From the NCBI RefSeq assembly GCF_010729895.1, contig NZ_AP022612.1:2232001-2296000 (forward strand): a stretch of DNA of 64,000 nt, in the 5' to 3' direction. The notes below the pieces were generated by a model. That model worked only from the letters and a program-made list of their open reading frames with translations, made no database searches and was not told the origin of the DNA. Positions 10,804-20,900 of this stretch are shown here, in pieces. Both the position numbers and the translations under genes were made by a program. This stretch comes from Mycolicibacterium confluentis. GTDB taxonomy: Bacteria; Actinomycetota; Actinomycetes; Mycobacteriales; Mycobacteriaceae. The first letter of the stretch is position 1. The number at the start of each line of letters is the position of its first letter.

Positions 10804-11298
10804 ATGGGTGAAGTTCGTGTGGTCGGCATTCGTGTGGAGCAGCCGCAGAACCAGCCGGTACTGCTGCTGAGGGAGACCACGGGAGATCGGTACTTGCCGA
10901 TCTGGATCGGCCAGCCGGAGGCTGCGGCGATCGCCCTGGAACAGCAGGGCGTGGAGCCGGCACGTCCGATGACGCATGACCTGATCAAGGATCTCATTGC
11001 CGCGCTGGGGCATTCGCTCAAGGAAGTGCGCATCGTGGATCTGCAGGAGGGCACGTTCTACGCCGACCTGGTCTTCGATCGCGACATCACGGTCTCGGCG
11101 CGTCCCTCGGATTCGGTGGCCATCGCGCTGCGGGTGGGGGTGCCCATCTACGTGGAGGAGGCGGTCCTGGCGGAGGCCGGTCTGCTGATCCCCGACGAGA
11201 ACGACGAAGAGTCCTCCGGGCCTGTTCGCGAGGACGAGGTGGAGAAGTTCAAGGAGTTTCTCGACAGCGTGTCGCCGGACGATTTCAAGGCCACCTGA
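10804..11298 (+). CDS. DUF151 bifunctional-nuclease family protein (Rv1829-like)
   Basis: A 164-residue protein of the DUF151 family, whose characterised members have weak RNase/DNase activity; conserved segments include PVLLLRETTGDRYLPIWIG, GDR-type turn residues and SARPSDSVAIALRVG. I chose ATG 10804, with an AGGG stretch about 9 bases upstream, because it gives the exact length of Rv1829; earlier in-frame TTG/GTG codons from 10765 would add 13 residues. A possible -10 (TAGAGT, 10760-10765) precedes it. The physiological role is unknown. Confidence 0.85.
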   Translation: MGEVRVVGIRVEQPQNQPVLLLRETTGDRYLPIWIGQPEAAAIALEQQGVEPARPMTHDLIKDLIAALGHSLKEVRIVDLQEGTFYADLVFDRDITVSARPSDSVAIALRVGVPIYVEEAVLAEAGLLIPDENDEESSGPVREDEVEKFKEFLDSVSPDDFKAT

Positions 11299-11500
11299 GC
11301 TGCCTTGGTCACGGATCAGTCTCGTGAGGCTCGACACGCCGATCGCAAGGTCGGGCGAGTCGACCGCAACGTCCATACTTGGGACATCTGAACGGGTCGT
11401 GGACCGGCTGCAGTATGCAGTGCAGCGGGCCTGAGAAACCGTTGGGAAGACGTTGAGGAGCGTATGCTCTCTACAAGCCTGATCGGCGAGAGGAAGCACG

Positions 11501-12106
11501 GTGAGCGAGCAGCCACGTCAAGGACAGTTGGACCTCGACGACTCGGTGCCGGCCCCGGTGTCTGAGCCGGTACAGGCCGGTCTGTTCCCCGACGACTCGG
11601 TGCCCGACGAACTGGTCGGCTACCGCGGCCCCAGCGCCTGCCAGATCGCGGGCATCACCTACCGTCAGCTCGACTACTGGGCGCGCACGTCGCTGGTGGT
11701 TCCGTCGATCCGCGGCGCCGCAGGATCCGGCAGCCAGCGTCTGTACTCCTTCAAGGACATCCTGGTCCTCAAGATCGTCAAGCGCCTTCTCGACACCGGC
11801 ATCTCGCTGCACAACATCCGCGTCGCGGTCGACCACCTGCGTCAGCGCGGTGTTCAGGACCTCGCCAACATCACGCTGTTCTCCGACGGCACCACGGTTT
11901 ACGAGTGCACGTCGGCCGAAGAGGTCGTCGACCTGCTCCAGGGCGGTCAGGGCGTGTTCGGCATCGCCGTCAGCGGCGCGATGCGCGAACTGACCGGTGC
12001 CATCGCCGACTTCCCCGGTGAACGCGCCGACGGTGGCGAGTCCATCACCGCGCCCGAGGACGAACTGGCCTCGCGGCGCAAGCATCGCGACCGCAAGATC
12101 GGCTGA
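11501..12106 (+). CDS. MerR-family regulator (Rv1830-like)
   Basis: The 201-residue protein has an N-terminal acidic tail and then a MerR-type winged helix (residues ~45-115; [19 protein letters not shown] and [19 protein letters not shown]). Rv1830 has been linked to control of cell division in mycobacteria; that is recalled knowledge. GTG 11501 has a GAGAGGAAG stretch upstream. In the 202-base gap before it a weak promoter can be drawn (TTGGGA 11442-11447, TATGCT 11463-11468, spacer 15). The C terminus ends in a basic [10 protein letters not shown] tail. Confidence 0.87.
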   Translation: MSEQPRQGQLDLDDSVPAPVSEPVQAGLFPDDSVPDELVGYRGPSACQIAGITYRQLDYWARTSLVVPSIRGAAGSGSQRLYSFKDILVLKIVKRLLDTGISLHNIRVAVDHLRQRGVQDLANITLFSDGTTVYECTSAEEVVDLLQGGQGVFGIAVSGAMRELTGAIADFPGERADGGESITAPEDELASRRKHRDRKIG

Positions 12107-12155
12107 TCGCCACCCGGGCTCCGACCCCGGGTAAACTACTCAACGCATCGCTCAG

Positions 12156-12352
12156 CGCGGGAGAGTTCCGTGGTTGCCAGCCACGGACGCCGAAGGAGCA
12201 ACACCTCTCCGTCAACCTCTCAGGCCCCAGGACCGCGCCTGGCCACGGTGCCTCTGGAAAGCGGCGAGTCCCCACCGGGACCGCCCGCCCATGGGGAAAG
12301 GCGCACAGCCGAATCTCTCAGGCGCCCGTTCGGGTGGACGACAGAGGGGGAG
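12156..12352 (+). promoter_or_regulatory. Tandem glycine riboswitch controlling gcvP
   Basis: Two glycine aptamers lie in series before gcvP. Aptamer 1 (about 12156-12260) has the opening GGGAGAG, the CGCCGAAGGAGCAA core (12189-12202), CTCTCAGGC (12217-12225) and the closing CTCTGGAAAG. Aptamer 2 (about 12263-12352) repeats the core as CAGCCGAAT then CTCTCAGGC (12314-12322) and ends in GACAGAGGGGGAG. The short linker between them is typical of cooperative tandem forms. A TANNNT -10 (TAAACT, 12132-12137) sits just upstream. Glycine binding normally turns on the glycine cleavage gene. No clear U-run terminator precedes gcvP, so translational control through the AGGAG at 12373-12377 is possible. 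Confidence 0.92.
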
Positions 12353-12383
12353 GGTGCGCTTTCGCCTGCCCGAGGAGCCCGCT

Positions 12384-15206
12384 GTGACCGTCCACGATCT
12401 GTTCTCCGACCGCCATATCGGTCCCGATTCCGATGCCCTCGCGACGATGCTCGACGTCATCGGCGTCGCATCGCTGGACGAACTGGCGGCCAAGGCACTG
12501 CCCGCCGGGATCCTGGACGCACTCGAGGCCGGCGTCGCCCCCGGCCTCGACCACCTGCCCGCGCCGGCCGCCGAACATGAGGCGTTGGCCGAACTGCGGG
12601 CCATGGCCGACTCCAACACCGTCGCGGTGTCGATGATCGGCCAGGGCTACTACGACACCCTCACGCCGCCGGTGCTGCTGCGCAACATCATGGAGAACCC
12701 GGCCTGGTACACGGCCTACACGCCTTATCAGCCCGAGATCAGCCAGGGCCGCCTCGAGGCGCTGCTCAACTTCCAGACGATGGTCGGCGACCTGACCGGC
12801 CTCGAGGTGGCCAACGCGTCGATGCTCGACGAGGGCACCGCGGCGGCCGAGGCCATGACGCTCATGCACCGCGCGGTGCGCGGTCCGGCCAACAAGCTCG
12901 CGGTCGACGTCGACGTGTTCGCCCAGACCGCGGCGATCCTGGCGACCCGGGCCGAACCTCTGGGCATCGAGATCGTCACGGCGGACCTGCGGGACGGCCT
13001 GCCCGACGGCGACTTCTTCGGTGTCGTCGTGCAGTTGCCTGGCGCCAGCGGACGCGTCACCGACTGGTCGGCGCTGGTCACCGAGGCGCATGAGCGCGGC
13101 GCCCTGGTCGCCGTGGGCGCCGACCTGCTCGCGGCCACCGTCGTGACCCCGCCTGGGGACTTCGGCGCGGACGTCGCCTTCGGCACCACCCAGAGATTCG
13201 GCGTACCGATGGGCTTCGGCGGCCCGCACGCGGGATACCTCGCCGTGCACGCCAAGCACGCCCGTCAACTGCCCGGTCGCCTGGTCGGTGTCTCGGTCGA
13301 CGCCGACGGCTCACCGGCCTACCGGCTGTCGCTGCAGACCCGCGAACAGCACATCCGCCGTGACAAAGCGACCTCGAACATCTGCACCGCCCAGGTGCTG
13401 CTGGCCGTCATGGCCGCGATGTACGCCAGCTACCACGGGGCCGAGGGCCTCGTGGCGATCGCGCGCCGCGTGCACGGCCACGCCGAGGCCATCGCTGCCG
13501 CCCTCGGTGACGCTCTTGTGCACGACAAGTACTTCGACACCGTGCTGGCGCATGTCCCCGGACGCGCCGACGAAGTGATCGCGGCCGCGAAGTCGCAGGG
13601 CATCAACCTGTGGCGCGTCGACGCCGACCACGTGTCGGTCGCGTGTGACGAAGCCACCACCGACGCCCACGTCGCCGCGGTGCTGGCCGCCTTCGGGGTG
13701 GCGCCCGCCGATCCGCGCGGCGCGGGTGTCGTCACCCGGACCTCGGAGTTCCTGACCCACCCGGCGTTCACCAGCCACCGCACCGAGACCGCGATGATGC
13801 GCTACCTGCGGGCACTGTCCGACAAGGACATCGCGCTGGACCGCAGCATGATCCCGCTGGGTTCATGCACGATGAAGCTCAATGCGGTCGCCGAGATGGA
13901 GGCCATCACCTGGCCCGAGTTCGCCCGCCAGCACCCGTTCGCGCCCGCCTCGGACACGCGGGGCCTGCGCCGCCTGATCGCCGACCTGGAGTCGTGGCTG
14001 ACGGGCATCACGGGATACGACGCGATCTCCCTGCAGCCCAATGCGGGATCACAGGGGGAGTACGCGGGTCTGCTCGCCATCGCCGACTACCACCGCGAGC
14101 GCGGGCAGATCCACCGCGACGTGTGCCTGATCCCCTCGAGCGCGCACGGCACCAACGCGGCGTCGGCCGCGCTGGCCGGCATGCGCGTCGTGGTGGTGGC
14201 GTGCCGTGAGAACGGCGACGTCGACCTCGACGACCTGAAGGCCAAGGTCACCGAGCACGCCGAGAACCTGTCGGCCCTGATGATCACGTATCCGTCCACG
14301 CACGGCGTGTACGAGCACGACATCGCCGAGATCTGCGCGGCCGTGCACGACGCGGGCGGTCAGGTGTACGTCGACGGCGCCAACCTCAACGCGCTGGTCG
14401 GCCTGGCCCGGCCCGGCAAGTTCGGCGGCGACGTCAGCCACCTCAATCTGCATAAGACGTTCTGCATTCCGCACGGCGGTGGTGGCCCCGGGGTTGGCCC
14501 CGTCGCGGTGCGTTCCCACCTGGCGCCGTTCCTGCCCGGCCACCCGCTGGCGGACGAACTGCCGCAGGGGCATCCGGTGTCGGCCGCGCCGTATGGTTCG
14601 GCCTCGATCCTGCCGATCACGTGGACCTACATCCGGCTGATGGGAGCGGCGGGCCTGCGGCGGGCCACGCTGACCGCGATCGCCTCGGCCAACTACATCG
14701 CCCGCCGCCTCGATGAGTACTACCCGGTGCTCTACACCGGGGAGAACGGCATGGTGGCCCACGAGTGCATCCTCGACCTGCGCGGGATCACCAAGGCCAC
14801 CGGTGTCACGGTCGACGACGTTGCAAAGCGGTTGGCGGACTACGGCTTCCACGCGCCGACCATGAGTTTCCCGGTGGCGGGCACGCTGATGGTGGAGCCC
14901 ACCGAGAGCGAAAGCCTGGCCGAGGTGGACGCATTCTGTGACGCGATGATCGCCATCCGTGCCGAGATCGACAAGGTCGGCTCCGGACAGTGGCCCGTCG
15001 ACGACAACCCGCTGCGCGGGGCGCCGCACACCGCCGAGAGCCTGCTCGTCGAGGACTGGACGCACCCGTACACCCGGGAGGAGGCCGCCTACCCGCTGGG
15101 CAAGGCCTTCCGGCCCAAGGTGTGGCCGCCGGTGCGGCGTATCGACGGCGCCTACGGCGATCGCAACCTGGTGTGCTCGTGCCCGCCGATCGAAGCCTTC
15201 AGCTGA
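12384..15206 (+). CDS. gcvB: Glycine dehydrogenase (decarboxylating), P protein
   Basis: PLP enzyme that decarboxylates glycine and loads the aminomethyl group on lipoyl-GcvH. At 940 residues it is the fused single-chain type (Rv1832 has 941). The N-terminal half starts SDRHIGPDS; the PLP lysine is K691 in [16 protein letters not shown], with the glycine-rich loop following. GTG 12384 has AGGAG 6 bases upstream. The frame is open back to 12174, but that would translate the riboswitch, so it is rejected. GcvH is nearby but GcvT is not in the window. Confidence 0.96.
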   Translation: MTVHDLFSDRHIGPDSDALATMLDVIGVASLDELAAKALPAGILDALEAGVAPGLDHLPAPAAEHEALAELRAMADSNTVAVSMIGQGYYDTLTPPVLLRNIMENPAWYTAYTPYQPEISQGRLEALLNFQTMVGDLTGLEVANASMLDEGTAAAEAMTLMHRAVRGPANKLAVDVDVFAQTAAILATRAEPLGIEIVTADLRDGLPDGDFFGVVVQLPGASGRVTDWSALVTEAHERGALVAVGADLLAATVVTPPGDFGADVAFGTTQRFGVPMGFGGPHAGYLAVHAKHARQLPGRLVGVSVDADGSPAYRLSLQTREQHIRRDKATSNICTAQVLLAVMAAMYASYHGAEGLVAIARRVHGHAEAIAAALGDALVHDKYFDTVLAHVPGRADEVIAAAKSQGINLWRVDADHVSVACDEATTDAHVAAVLAAFGVAPADPRGAGVVTRTSEFLTHPAFTSHRTETAMMRYLRALSDKDIALDRSMIPLGSCTMKLNAVAEMEAITWPEFARQHPFAPASDTRGLRRLIADLESWLTGITGYDAISLQPNAGSQGEYAGLLAIADYHRERGQIHRDVCLIPSSAHGTNAASAALAGMRVVVVACRENGDVDLDDLKAKVTEHAENLSALMITYPSTHGVYEHDIAEICAAVHDAGGQVYVDGANLNALVGLARPGKFGGDVSHLNLHKTFCIPHGGGGPGVGPVAVRSHLAPFLPGHPLADELPQGHPVSAAPYGSASILPITWTYIRLMGAAGLRRATLTAIASANYIARRLDEYYPVLYTGENGMVAHECILDLRGITKATGVTVDDVAKRLADYGFHAPTMSFPVAGTLMVEPTESESLAEVDAFCDAMIAIRAEIDKVGSGQWPVDDNPLRGAPHTAESLLVEDWTHPYTREEAAYPLGKAFRPKVWPPVRRIDGAYGDRNLVCSCPPIEAFS

Positions 15207-15244
15207 TCGCGGCGGCCCGTCGGCTCAACTGAAGCGTCGACTGG

Positions 15245-15289
15245 GCAGGTTGTCGGTGACGAACTGCGTTATCGCCACCGATAACCTGC
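15245..15289. terminator. Hairpin between convergent gcvP and VWA genes
   Basis: Arms GCAGGTTGTCGGTG (15245-15258) and CACCGATAACCTGC (15276-15289) pair over 14 positions with one G-U wobble, leaving a 17-base loop. An alternative inner hairpin GTTATCG-ccac-CGATAAC (15268-15285) overlaps the right arm. There is no T-run, as is common for mycobacterial terminators. It lies between two converging genes and could end transcription from both sides. Confidence 0.5.
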
Positions 15290-15336
15290 ACCCTCGATGG
15301 GCGGCGGTCGGTAACTGATCGCGGGCACTGCCCGGA

Positions 15337-17625
15337 TCACTTGAGCATCGCCGCGATGGCCGCGGCCATCTCCGGCGAATCCGACGCCGGCACATGCTGA
15401 TACGTGCCGCCGCTGATCTGAGCAACCGATTCCCACGTGGGCCGGTCCGGGTCGTTGCCGACATTGATGACGTCGACCGCGACGGGGCGGGCCGGGTCCG
15501 CGCTGCGGCGGATCAGGTCCTGCAAGCCCGCGGAGTCCAGCGACTGGTCGGTGTGCGGGCCCGAGGTGATGACGAGCACGCGGTTGGTGTGGCCCGGGGT
15601 GAACCTCTCCAACGCCTCGGCGTACACGTTGCGCAGCGTCGTGAACGACACCGCGCCTCCCGTCGGGGTCAAGCCCGACAGCGAGGACGTAATGGCCTCG
15701 CGGCGAGGCTGCCCGTCGACATCGTCGGAGAGCACACCGAGATTCACCACGGTGGTGCCCACGGCACCGTCGAAGGTGGTCAGCCCGACCGCGGCCGACG
15801 GTGGCAGAGCATCGACGGCCGAGTTCAGGCCGGCGATCACGGGCGCCAGATTCAACGACCGGTCCAGCATGATCGTCACCGCGGCGTCCGAGGCTGACGC
15901 AGGTGCGGCGACAGGCTCACCCACGGCGTTGGCCAAGGCCACGCGCACGGTGTCGTCGCCGACGGACAGGGTCTGCTCGACGGCAGCGCCGTCGGTGATA
16001 TCGCTGGTCGGCGGATCGGACCCCTCGACACGGAACCCGGCCTCGGTCAGCGTGGCCGTCTGTTCGGGCTTGCGCAGGAAGTTCTCGAAGGAACTGGCGG
16101 CGGCCACCTGCGGATCCTCGAGCCAGTCGGCGACGAAGAGCACCGCGGGGAAGTCCGCGACAGCGGTGGGACCCGGCGGAATCCAGGACGCCAGCACATT
16201 TTTCGCATCGTCGATGTCACGGGCCTGGTGAATCAGGTGCTGTTCGGTCGTGACGACCGCGTGCACCGGTCGGGCGGCCGGATCGTCACCGTCGAGCAGG
16301 GCCTTCATGGCCTCGTCGGTGCTGTCGTCGGCCAGCTTGGGCGCACCGGACAGCAGTGCCGACACGGCGCCGACGCCCGAGTCCGGGGATGCGCCGGGGG
16401 CAGCCGAGGCCGCGGCGACCGCCTCTGCGGCCAAGTACGCCGCATCGCTGTCACCGGTCTTCGGCAACGCCAACCGCAGCGACCCCCAGCCGGGCAGGTT
16501 GAGCTTGTTGAGCGACTCGGGGTCGTTCTGCAGGTCTGGCAGCGTGGCCCAGGTCTGCTGCTCGAGGACGGGCTTCAACTGCGGCGCCAGGGCCACCAGA
16601 ACAGGGGAGGTGGCCAGCGAATTGCTGGACGCGATCTTCGGGCCCCCGGCCGCCTGCAGTCGGGCCTGCGACACCGAACTGCCCGGAATCCACAGGGCCG
16701 GCTTCTCTCCGAGGTTCTCGGGCCACTGCCCGACCAGCCCGGCGACCACGGCGTCGGAGTCCGCGGTGGTGACGTTCACGACGGGGCAGTGGTCGCCCAC
16801 TGGGCCCGTGGTCTCGTTGAACGTCTTCGCGATCTCGCCCAGAGTCCCGGCGATCGCTGGGTCGGCCACCACCGCGACCGTGGCATCACCCTGTAGGCAT
16901 CGGTCGGCGGCGACGCCGGAGCGATCCGAGAGCGCGTCGCCGAAGAACTTCCAGATGATGAAACCGGCGACGACGACCACCACGGTGACGAGAGCGGCGA
17001 TGACGCCGAACGACACGCCGCGCCGGCCCGGTGTCACGATGCGGTGGCTGCCGGTCCAGTCCCCTTCGTTGCGGTGTCCACCCGAGGTCTGCGGCGAGTC
17101 GGGCGCACCCGCGGCCACCAGGGCGCGGGTGTCGCTCTCGTCGTAGACGTCCTCGTCGTACTCGGTGTCGTAGTCGGTGTCGTAGTCCGAGTAGACGCCC
17201 TGACGGTCGTCGTGATGGTCAGCGTCGTACCGACGGTCGCCGTACTGGTCAGCGCTGTACTCATCGGCGCTGTACTGACCGGAGTCGTACCGAGCCGAGT
17301 CGTTCTGAGCCGAGTCATACTGGCCGGCTTCATTCTGATCAGCGCTGTACTGCCCGGCATCAGCGTCGTAGTCGGCGCTGGAGTCCCCGGCGACGAACCC
17401 GTCGTCGGAGTCGTAGTCGTCGTAGTCGTCGCCCTCGTAGGTGTCGGCGGCATACCCATCGGCGGCGTACGTGTGATCCGGGTAGCCGTAGCCGGCGGTG
17501 TCCTCAGGCTCGGAACGGTGATGGTGGCCCGCCTCGGGTTCCGAAGACGGCGGACTCTGCTCGAAGGCGGACTCGTCGGCGACCTCATCGGGTTCGTCGG
17601 GGTCAGGAATGCTGTGTCTACCCAT
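15337..17625 (-). CDS. Membrane-anchored von Willebrand A/substrate-binding-like protein with Asp/Tyr-rich tail (Rv1836c-like)
   Basis: The 762-residue protein has a long low-complexity cytoplasmic N terminus (residues ~1-200) rich in Asp, Tyr and Gln with repeats such as QYSADQ, QYDSAQ and EYSADQYG, one membrane helix (residues ~205-228), a region resembling an extracellular solute-binding protein (~235-520), and a C-terminal VWA domain (~545-760) with a partial MIDAS-like start, VTIMLDRSLNLA (standard DxSxS gives DRSLN here). The C-terminal two thirds match Rv1836c (677 residues); the tail is longer. Ligand and partners are unknown. It ends facing gcvP, and glcB lies directly upstream on the same strand. 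Confidence 0.8.
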   Translation of the reverse strand: MGRHSIPDPDEPDEVADESAFEQSPPSSEPEAGHHHRSEPEDTAGYGYPDHTYAADGYAADTYEGDDYDDYDSDDGFVAGDSSADYDADAGQYSADQNEAGQYDSAQNDSARYDSGQYSADEYSADQYGDRRYDADHHDDRQGVYSDYDTDYDTEYDEDVYDESDTRALVAAGAPDSPQTSGGHRNEGDWTGSHRIVTPGRRGVSFGVIAALVTVVVVVAGFIIWKFFGDALSDRSGVAADRCLQGDATVAVVADPAIAGTLGEIAKTFNETTGPVGDHCPVVNVTTADSDAVVAGLVGQWPENLGEKPALWIPGSSVSQARLQAAGGPKIASSNSLATSPVLVALAPQLKPVLEQQTWATLPDLQNDPESLNKLNLPGWGSLRLALPKTGDSDAAYLAAEAVAAASAAPGASPDSGVGAVSALLSGAPKLADDSTDEAMKALLDGDDPAARPVHAVVTTEQHLIHQARDIDDAKNVLASWIPPGPTAVADFPAVLFVADWLEDPQVAAASSFENFLRKPEQTATLTEAGFRVEGSDPPTSDITDGAAVEQTLSVGDDTVRVALANAVGEPVAAPASASDAAVTIMLDRSLNLAPVIAGLNSAVDALPPSAAVGLTTFDGAVGTTVVNLGVLSDDVDGQPRREAITSSLSGLTPTGGAVSFTTLRNVYAEALERFTPGHTNRVLVITSGPHTDQSLDSAGLQDLIRRSADPARPVAVDVINVGNDPDRPTWESVAQISGGTYQHVPASDSPEMAAAIAAMLK

Positions 17626-17688
17626 GCCTTTTCACCCCTGACTCGCTACCGCTGTGTGTCGCCGGTCCGCCATTCGAGCTGAGTGTAG

Positions 17689-19878
17689 TCACTGGCCGAG
17701 ACTGGCCTTGAACTCCCGACGACGCCGGTGCAGGATCGGCTCGGTGTAGCCGTTGGGCTGCGCACCGCCCTCGAGGATGAGTTCCTCGGCCGCCTTGAAC
17801 GCGATGCTGGAGTCGAAGTCCGGAGCCATCGGCCGGTATGCGGCGTCGCCCTCATTCTGCCGATCCACCACGGGCGCCATGCGTTCGAGGCTCGCACGGA
17901 CGTCCTCGGCCGTGATCACGCCGTGCCGCAGCCAGTTCGCCAGAAGCTGGCTGGAGATGCGCAGTGTGGCGCGGTCCTCCATGAGCGCGACGTCATGGAT
18001 GTCGGGCACCTTGGAGCAGCCCACGCCCTGGTCGATCCAGCGCACCACGTAGCCCAGGATCGACTGGCAGTTGTTGTCGACCTCCTGATGGATCTCCTCG
18101 GGAGCCCAGGTCAGGCCGGCATCGGCCAGCGGAAGGGTCAGCAGTTGGTCGATCGTCGTGCGCTTCTTGCCCGCAAGTTCCTCCTGGACGGCGAACACGT
18201 CGACCTGGTGGTAGTGCAGCGCGTGCAGCGTCGCGGCGGTGGGCGAAGGCACCCAGGCCGTGGTGGCGCCTGCGCGCGGCTGACTGATCTTCTGCTCGAC
18301 CATGTCGGCCATCAGGTCAGGCATGGCCCACATGCCCTTGCCGATCTGGGCGCGACCCGACAGCCCGGCGGCCAGGCCGGTGTCGACGTTGGCGTCCTCG
18401 TAGGCGAGTATCCACGGCTGGCTCTTCATGGTGCCCTTGCGCACCATGGGGCCGGCCTCCATCGAGGTGTGGATCTCGTCGCCGGTGCGGTCCAGGAACC
18501 CGGTGTTGATGAACACCACGCGGTCGGCGGCGGCCTTGATGCAGGCCTTGAGGTTGACCGACGTGCGGCGCTCCTCGTCCATGATGCCGACCTTGAGGGT
18601 GCCCTGCGGCACGCCGAGGACGTCCTCGACGCGACTGAACAGCTCGCAGGTGAAGGCGACCTCGTCGGGGCCGTGCATCTTGGGCTTCACGATGTAGACG
18701 GAGCCGGTCCGGCTGTTGGTCAGAGGACCGTTCTCGTCGGAGGCCTTGAGACCGTGCAGCGCGATCAGGCTGGTGAACAGTGCGTCCTGGATACCCTCCG
18801 GAACCTCGGCACCGCCTGCGTCGACGATCGCGTCGTTGGTCATCAGGTGGCCCACGTTGCGCACGAACAGCAGGCTGCGCCCGGGCAGCGTGAACTCGCT
18901 GCCGTCGCCCGCGGTGTAGGTGCGGTCGGGGTTGAGGACGCGGGTGAACGTCTTGCCGCCCTTGCTGACGTCTTCGGACAGGTCGCCCTTGTTGAGGCCG
19001 AGCCAGTTGCGGTAGCCGAGCACCTTGTCCTCGGCGTCGACCGCGGCGACCGAGTCCTCGAAGTCCATGATCGTGGTGATCGCGGACTCCAGGACGACGT
19101 CCTTGATACCCGCGGAGTCGGTCGAACCGATCGGCGACTCGGGGTCGATCAGGATCTCGAGGTGCAGGCCGTGGTTGACCAGCAACACCGAGGTGGGCGC
19201 GTCCGCGTCGCCGGTGTAGCCCGCGAACTGCTCCGAGGTCGCCAGACCGCTGGTCTGGTCCTCTCCGAAGGCCGCGACCAACTGGCCGTCGACGACCTTC
19301 AGACCCGTGATGTCGGCCCACGAACCCGACTGCAGCGGGGTGGAGTCGTCGAGGAACTTTCGGGCGTAGGCGATGACCAAGGCGCCGCGCACCTGGTTGT
19401 AGCCCGAGCCCTTCTCGGCGCCGTCGGATTCGGGGATGACGTCGGTGCCGTACAGCGCGTCATACAGTGAACCCCAGCGCGCATTCGAGGCGTTCAGAGC
19501 GAAGCGTGCGTTGAGGACCGGCACCACCAACTGCGGACCCGCCGTCGAGGCGATCTCCGGGTCCACGCCCGAAGTCGTGATCGTGAAGTCCTCGGGTTCG
19601 GGGAGCAGGTAACCGATTTCGGTGAGAAAGGCTTTGTAGGCCTCGGCGTCGTGAGGCTCGATGACGCGGAGCCGATGCCACTTGTCGATCTGCGCCTGCA
19701 GGTCGTCGCGGCGGGCCAGCAGATCCTGGTTCTGCGGCGTAAGGTCGGTGACCACCTTGTCCACACCGGCCCAGAAGCTGTCGGGGTCCACACCCGTGCC
19801 CGGCAAGGCCTCGTTCGTGATGAAGTCGTGCAGCACCTTGGCAACCCGCAGGTTGCCGACGTTCACGCGGTCACTCAT
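17689..19878 (-). CDS. glcB: Malate synthase G
   Basis: Condenses glyoxylate with acetyl-CoA to malate in the glyoxylate shunt. The 729-residue length fits isoform G (M. tuberculosis GlcB, 741). Catalytic and magnesium-binding segments are visible: [49 protein letters not shown], and [14 protein letters not shown] chose ATG 19878 because GAGGAGGACC precedes it and it gives the family N terminus [15 protein letters not shown]; the frame is open 32 codons further. Its nearness to glycine cleavage and GarA links glycine, glyoxylate and the TCA cycle. The 139 bases upstream would hold the promoter; no operator is clear. Confidence 0.96.
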   Translation of the reverse strand: MSDRVNVGNLRVAKVLHDFITNEALPGTGVDPDSFWAGVDKVVTDLTPQNQDLLARRDDLQAQIDKWHRLRVIEPHDAEAYKAFLTEIGYLLPEPEDFTITTSGVDPEIASTAGPQLVVPVLNARFALNASNARWGSLYDALYGTDVIPESDGAEKGSGYNQVRGALVIAYARKFLDDSTPLQSGSWADITGLKVVDGQLVAAFGEDQTSGLATSEQFAGYTGDADAPTSVLLVNHGLHLEILIDPESPIGSTDSAGIKDVVLESAITTIMDFEDSVAAVDAEDKVLGYRNWLGLNKGDLSEDVSKGGKTFTRVLNPDRTYTAGDGSEFTLPGRSLLFVRNVGHLMTNDAIVDAGGAEVPEGIQDALFTSLIALHGLKASDENGPLTNSRTGSVYIVKPKMHGPDEVAFTCELFSRVEDVLGVPQGTLKVGIMDEERRTSVNLKACIKAAADRVVFINTGFLDRTGDEIHTSMEAGPMVRKGTMKSQPWILAYEDANVDTGLAAGLSGRAQIGKGMWAMPDLMADMVEQKISQPRAGATTAWVPSPTAATLHALHYHQVDVFAVQEELAGKKRTTIDQLLTLPLADAGLTWAPEEIHQEVDNNCQSILGYVVRWIDQGVGCSKVPDIHDVALMEDRATLRISSQLLANWLRHGVITAEDVRASLERMAPVVDRQNEGDAAYRPMAPDFDSSIAFKAAEELILEGGAQPNGYTEPILHRRRREFKASLGQ

Positions 19879-20017
19879 TGGTCCTCCTCGCCTGGCAATC
19901 CCATCCATCCTATCCGTCTGCCTTCTGTGGCCCTGGACACATCGCAGGTCACAACGATGCCGCTCAGAGGGCATCCGATCCCGCGGGGGTCAGTTCGGCG
20001 CCCGCTGGCAACCTCGC

Positions 20018-20899
20018 TCAGGCAGGCTCCGCCGCGGAGACCAGTAGTTCGCACCGCCGGATGAGGGCGTCGCGAAGCGGCGCGGCCCGCCGGGTGATCT
20101 CGGCCTGCGCGCGGACGTACTCGGCGCGCCCCGCGGGGTCCTCGATGCGGATCGGTGCGAACCCGTACTCGGCGAGGTCATACGGGCTGGCCCGCATGTC
20201 GAGTTCGCGGGCGTCGGCCGCAAGCTCGAGGCAGTCGAGGAGCAGATCCGAATCGGTCAGCGGCAGAAGCTTGAACGTCCACTTGTAGGTGTCCATCGCG
20301 GCATGAAGGCAGCCGGGCTGTTCATTGGCGGCCTGAGTCTCGCGCGACAGTTCGACCGCGTTCTTCGGGCGTGCATCGGCGGTGAAGAAGCGGAAGGCGT
20401 CATAGTGCGAGCACCGCAGCGGCATGGACTCGACCACCGCGTCCGTCCCGTCCTGTCCGAGGCGCAGGGGCACACCGCCGTGACGGATGGCGGCGTCCGG
20501 GCGGTACACCATTGCCCACTCGTGCAGACCGAAGCAGTTGTGTGCCGGGGGACGCGCTGCGGTCCGGCGCAGCAGGTCGAGGATGAAGCGCACGGTGCCC
20601 AGGCGGGCGTGCAGCCACGCCGCGCTGACGGTCGCCCCCGCCGGGTGCCCCGTGTATCCCGTGCGCTCGACGTAGTCGCGGGCTGCGGCACCGCCCAGCA
20701 CGACTCCGTATCCCGGGTGCCACCGCAGCAGTTGGCGCGGCCGCAGGCTGTAGTAGGTGAACAGAAAATCCCACACCGGGTGCGGTTTCGGACCCGTGTG
20801 CGCGGCCAGGAACCTCTCGGCGCGAGCCCGGTGCCGTTGCGCCGCCTCAGTCCAGTCCTGTTCCGTCAGGACGATTTCGGCGATTGCGGTGGGCGGCAT
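20018..20899 (-). CDS. Conserved actinobacterial protein, commonly annotated as 3-methyladenine DNA glycosylase
   Basis: The 293-residue protein begins with a hydrophobic-helical segment, then HPVWDFLFTYYSLRPRQLLRWHPGYG (positions ~40-65), GLHEWAMVYRP and MPLRCSHYDAFRFFT. I recall that homologues in actinobacteria carry the name 3-methyladenine DNA glycosylase, but I do not see the helix-hairpin-helix GPD motif or the Tag or AAG signatures, so the name should be taken lightly. ATG 20899 is one base after the stop of the CNNM gene upstream, so it is likely co-translated with it; a longer open frame to 21271 runs inside that gene and is rejected. Confidence 0.65.
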   Translation of the reverse strand: MPPTAIAEIVLTEQDWTEAAQRHRARAERFLAAHTGPKPHPVWDFLFTYYSLRPRQLLRWHPGYGVVLGGAAARDYVERTGYTGHPAGATVSAAWLHARLGTVRFILDLLRRTAARPPAHNCFGLHEWAMVYRPDAAIRHGGVPLRLGQDGTDAVVESMPLRCSHYDAFRFFTADARPKNAVELSRETQAANEQPGCLHAAMDTYKWTFKLLPLTDSDLLLDCLELAADARELDMRASPYDLAEYGFAPIRIEDPAGRAEYVRAQAEITRRAAPLRDALIRRCELLVSAAEPA

Positions 20900-20900
20900 G

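Noticed and set aside
12174..12383. N-terminal extension of gcvP by 70 codons
   Set aside because: It would translate the riboswitch; the GTG at 12384 has a good ribosome-binding site and gives the family length.
17728..19470. A 580-codon plus-strand frame opposite malate synthase
   Set aside because: Antisense shadow of glcB, all of whose catalytic motifs are on the other strand.
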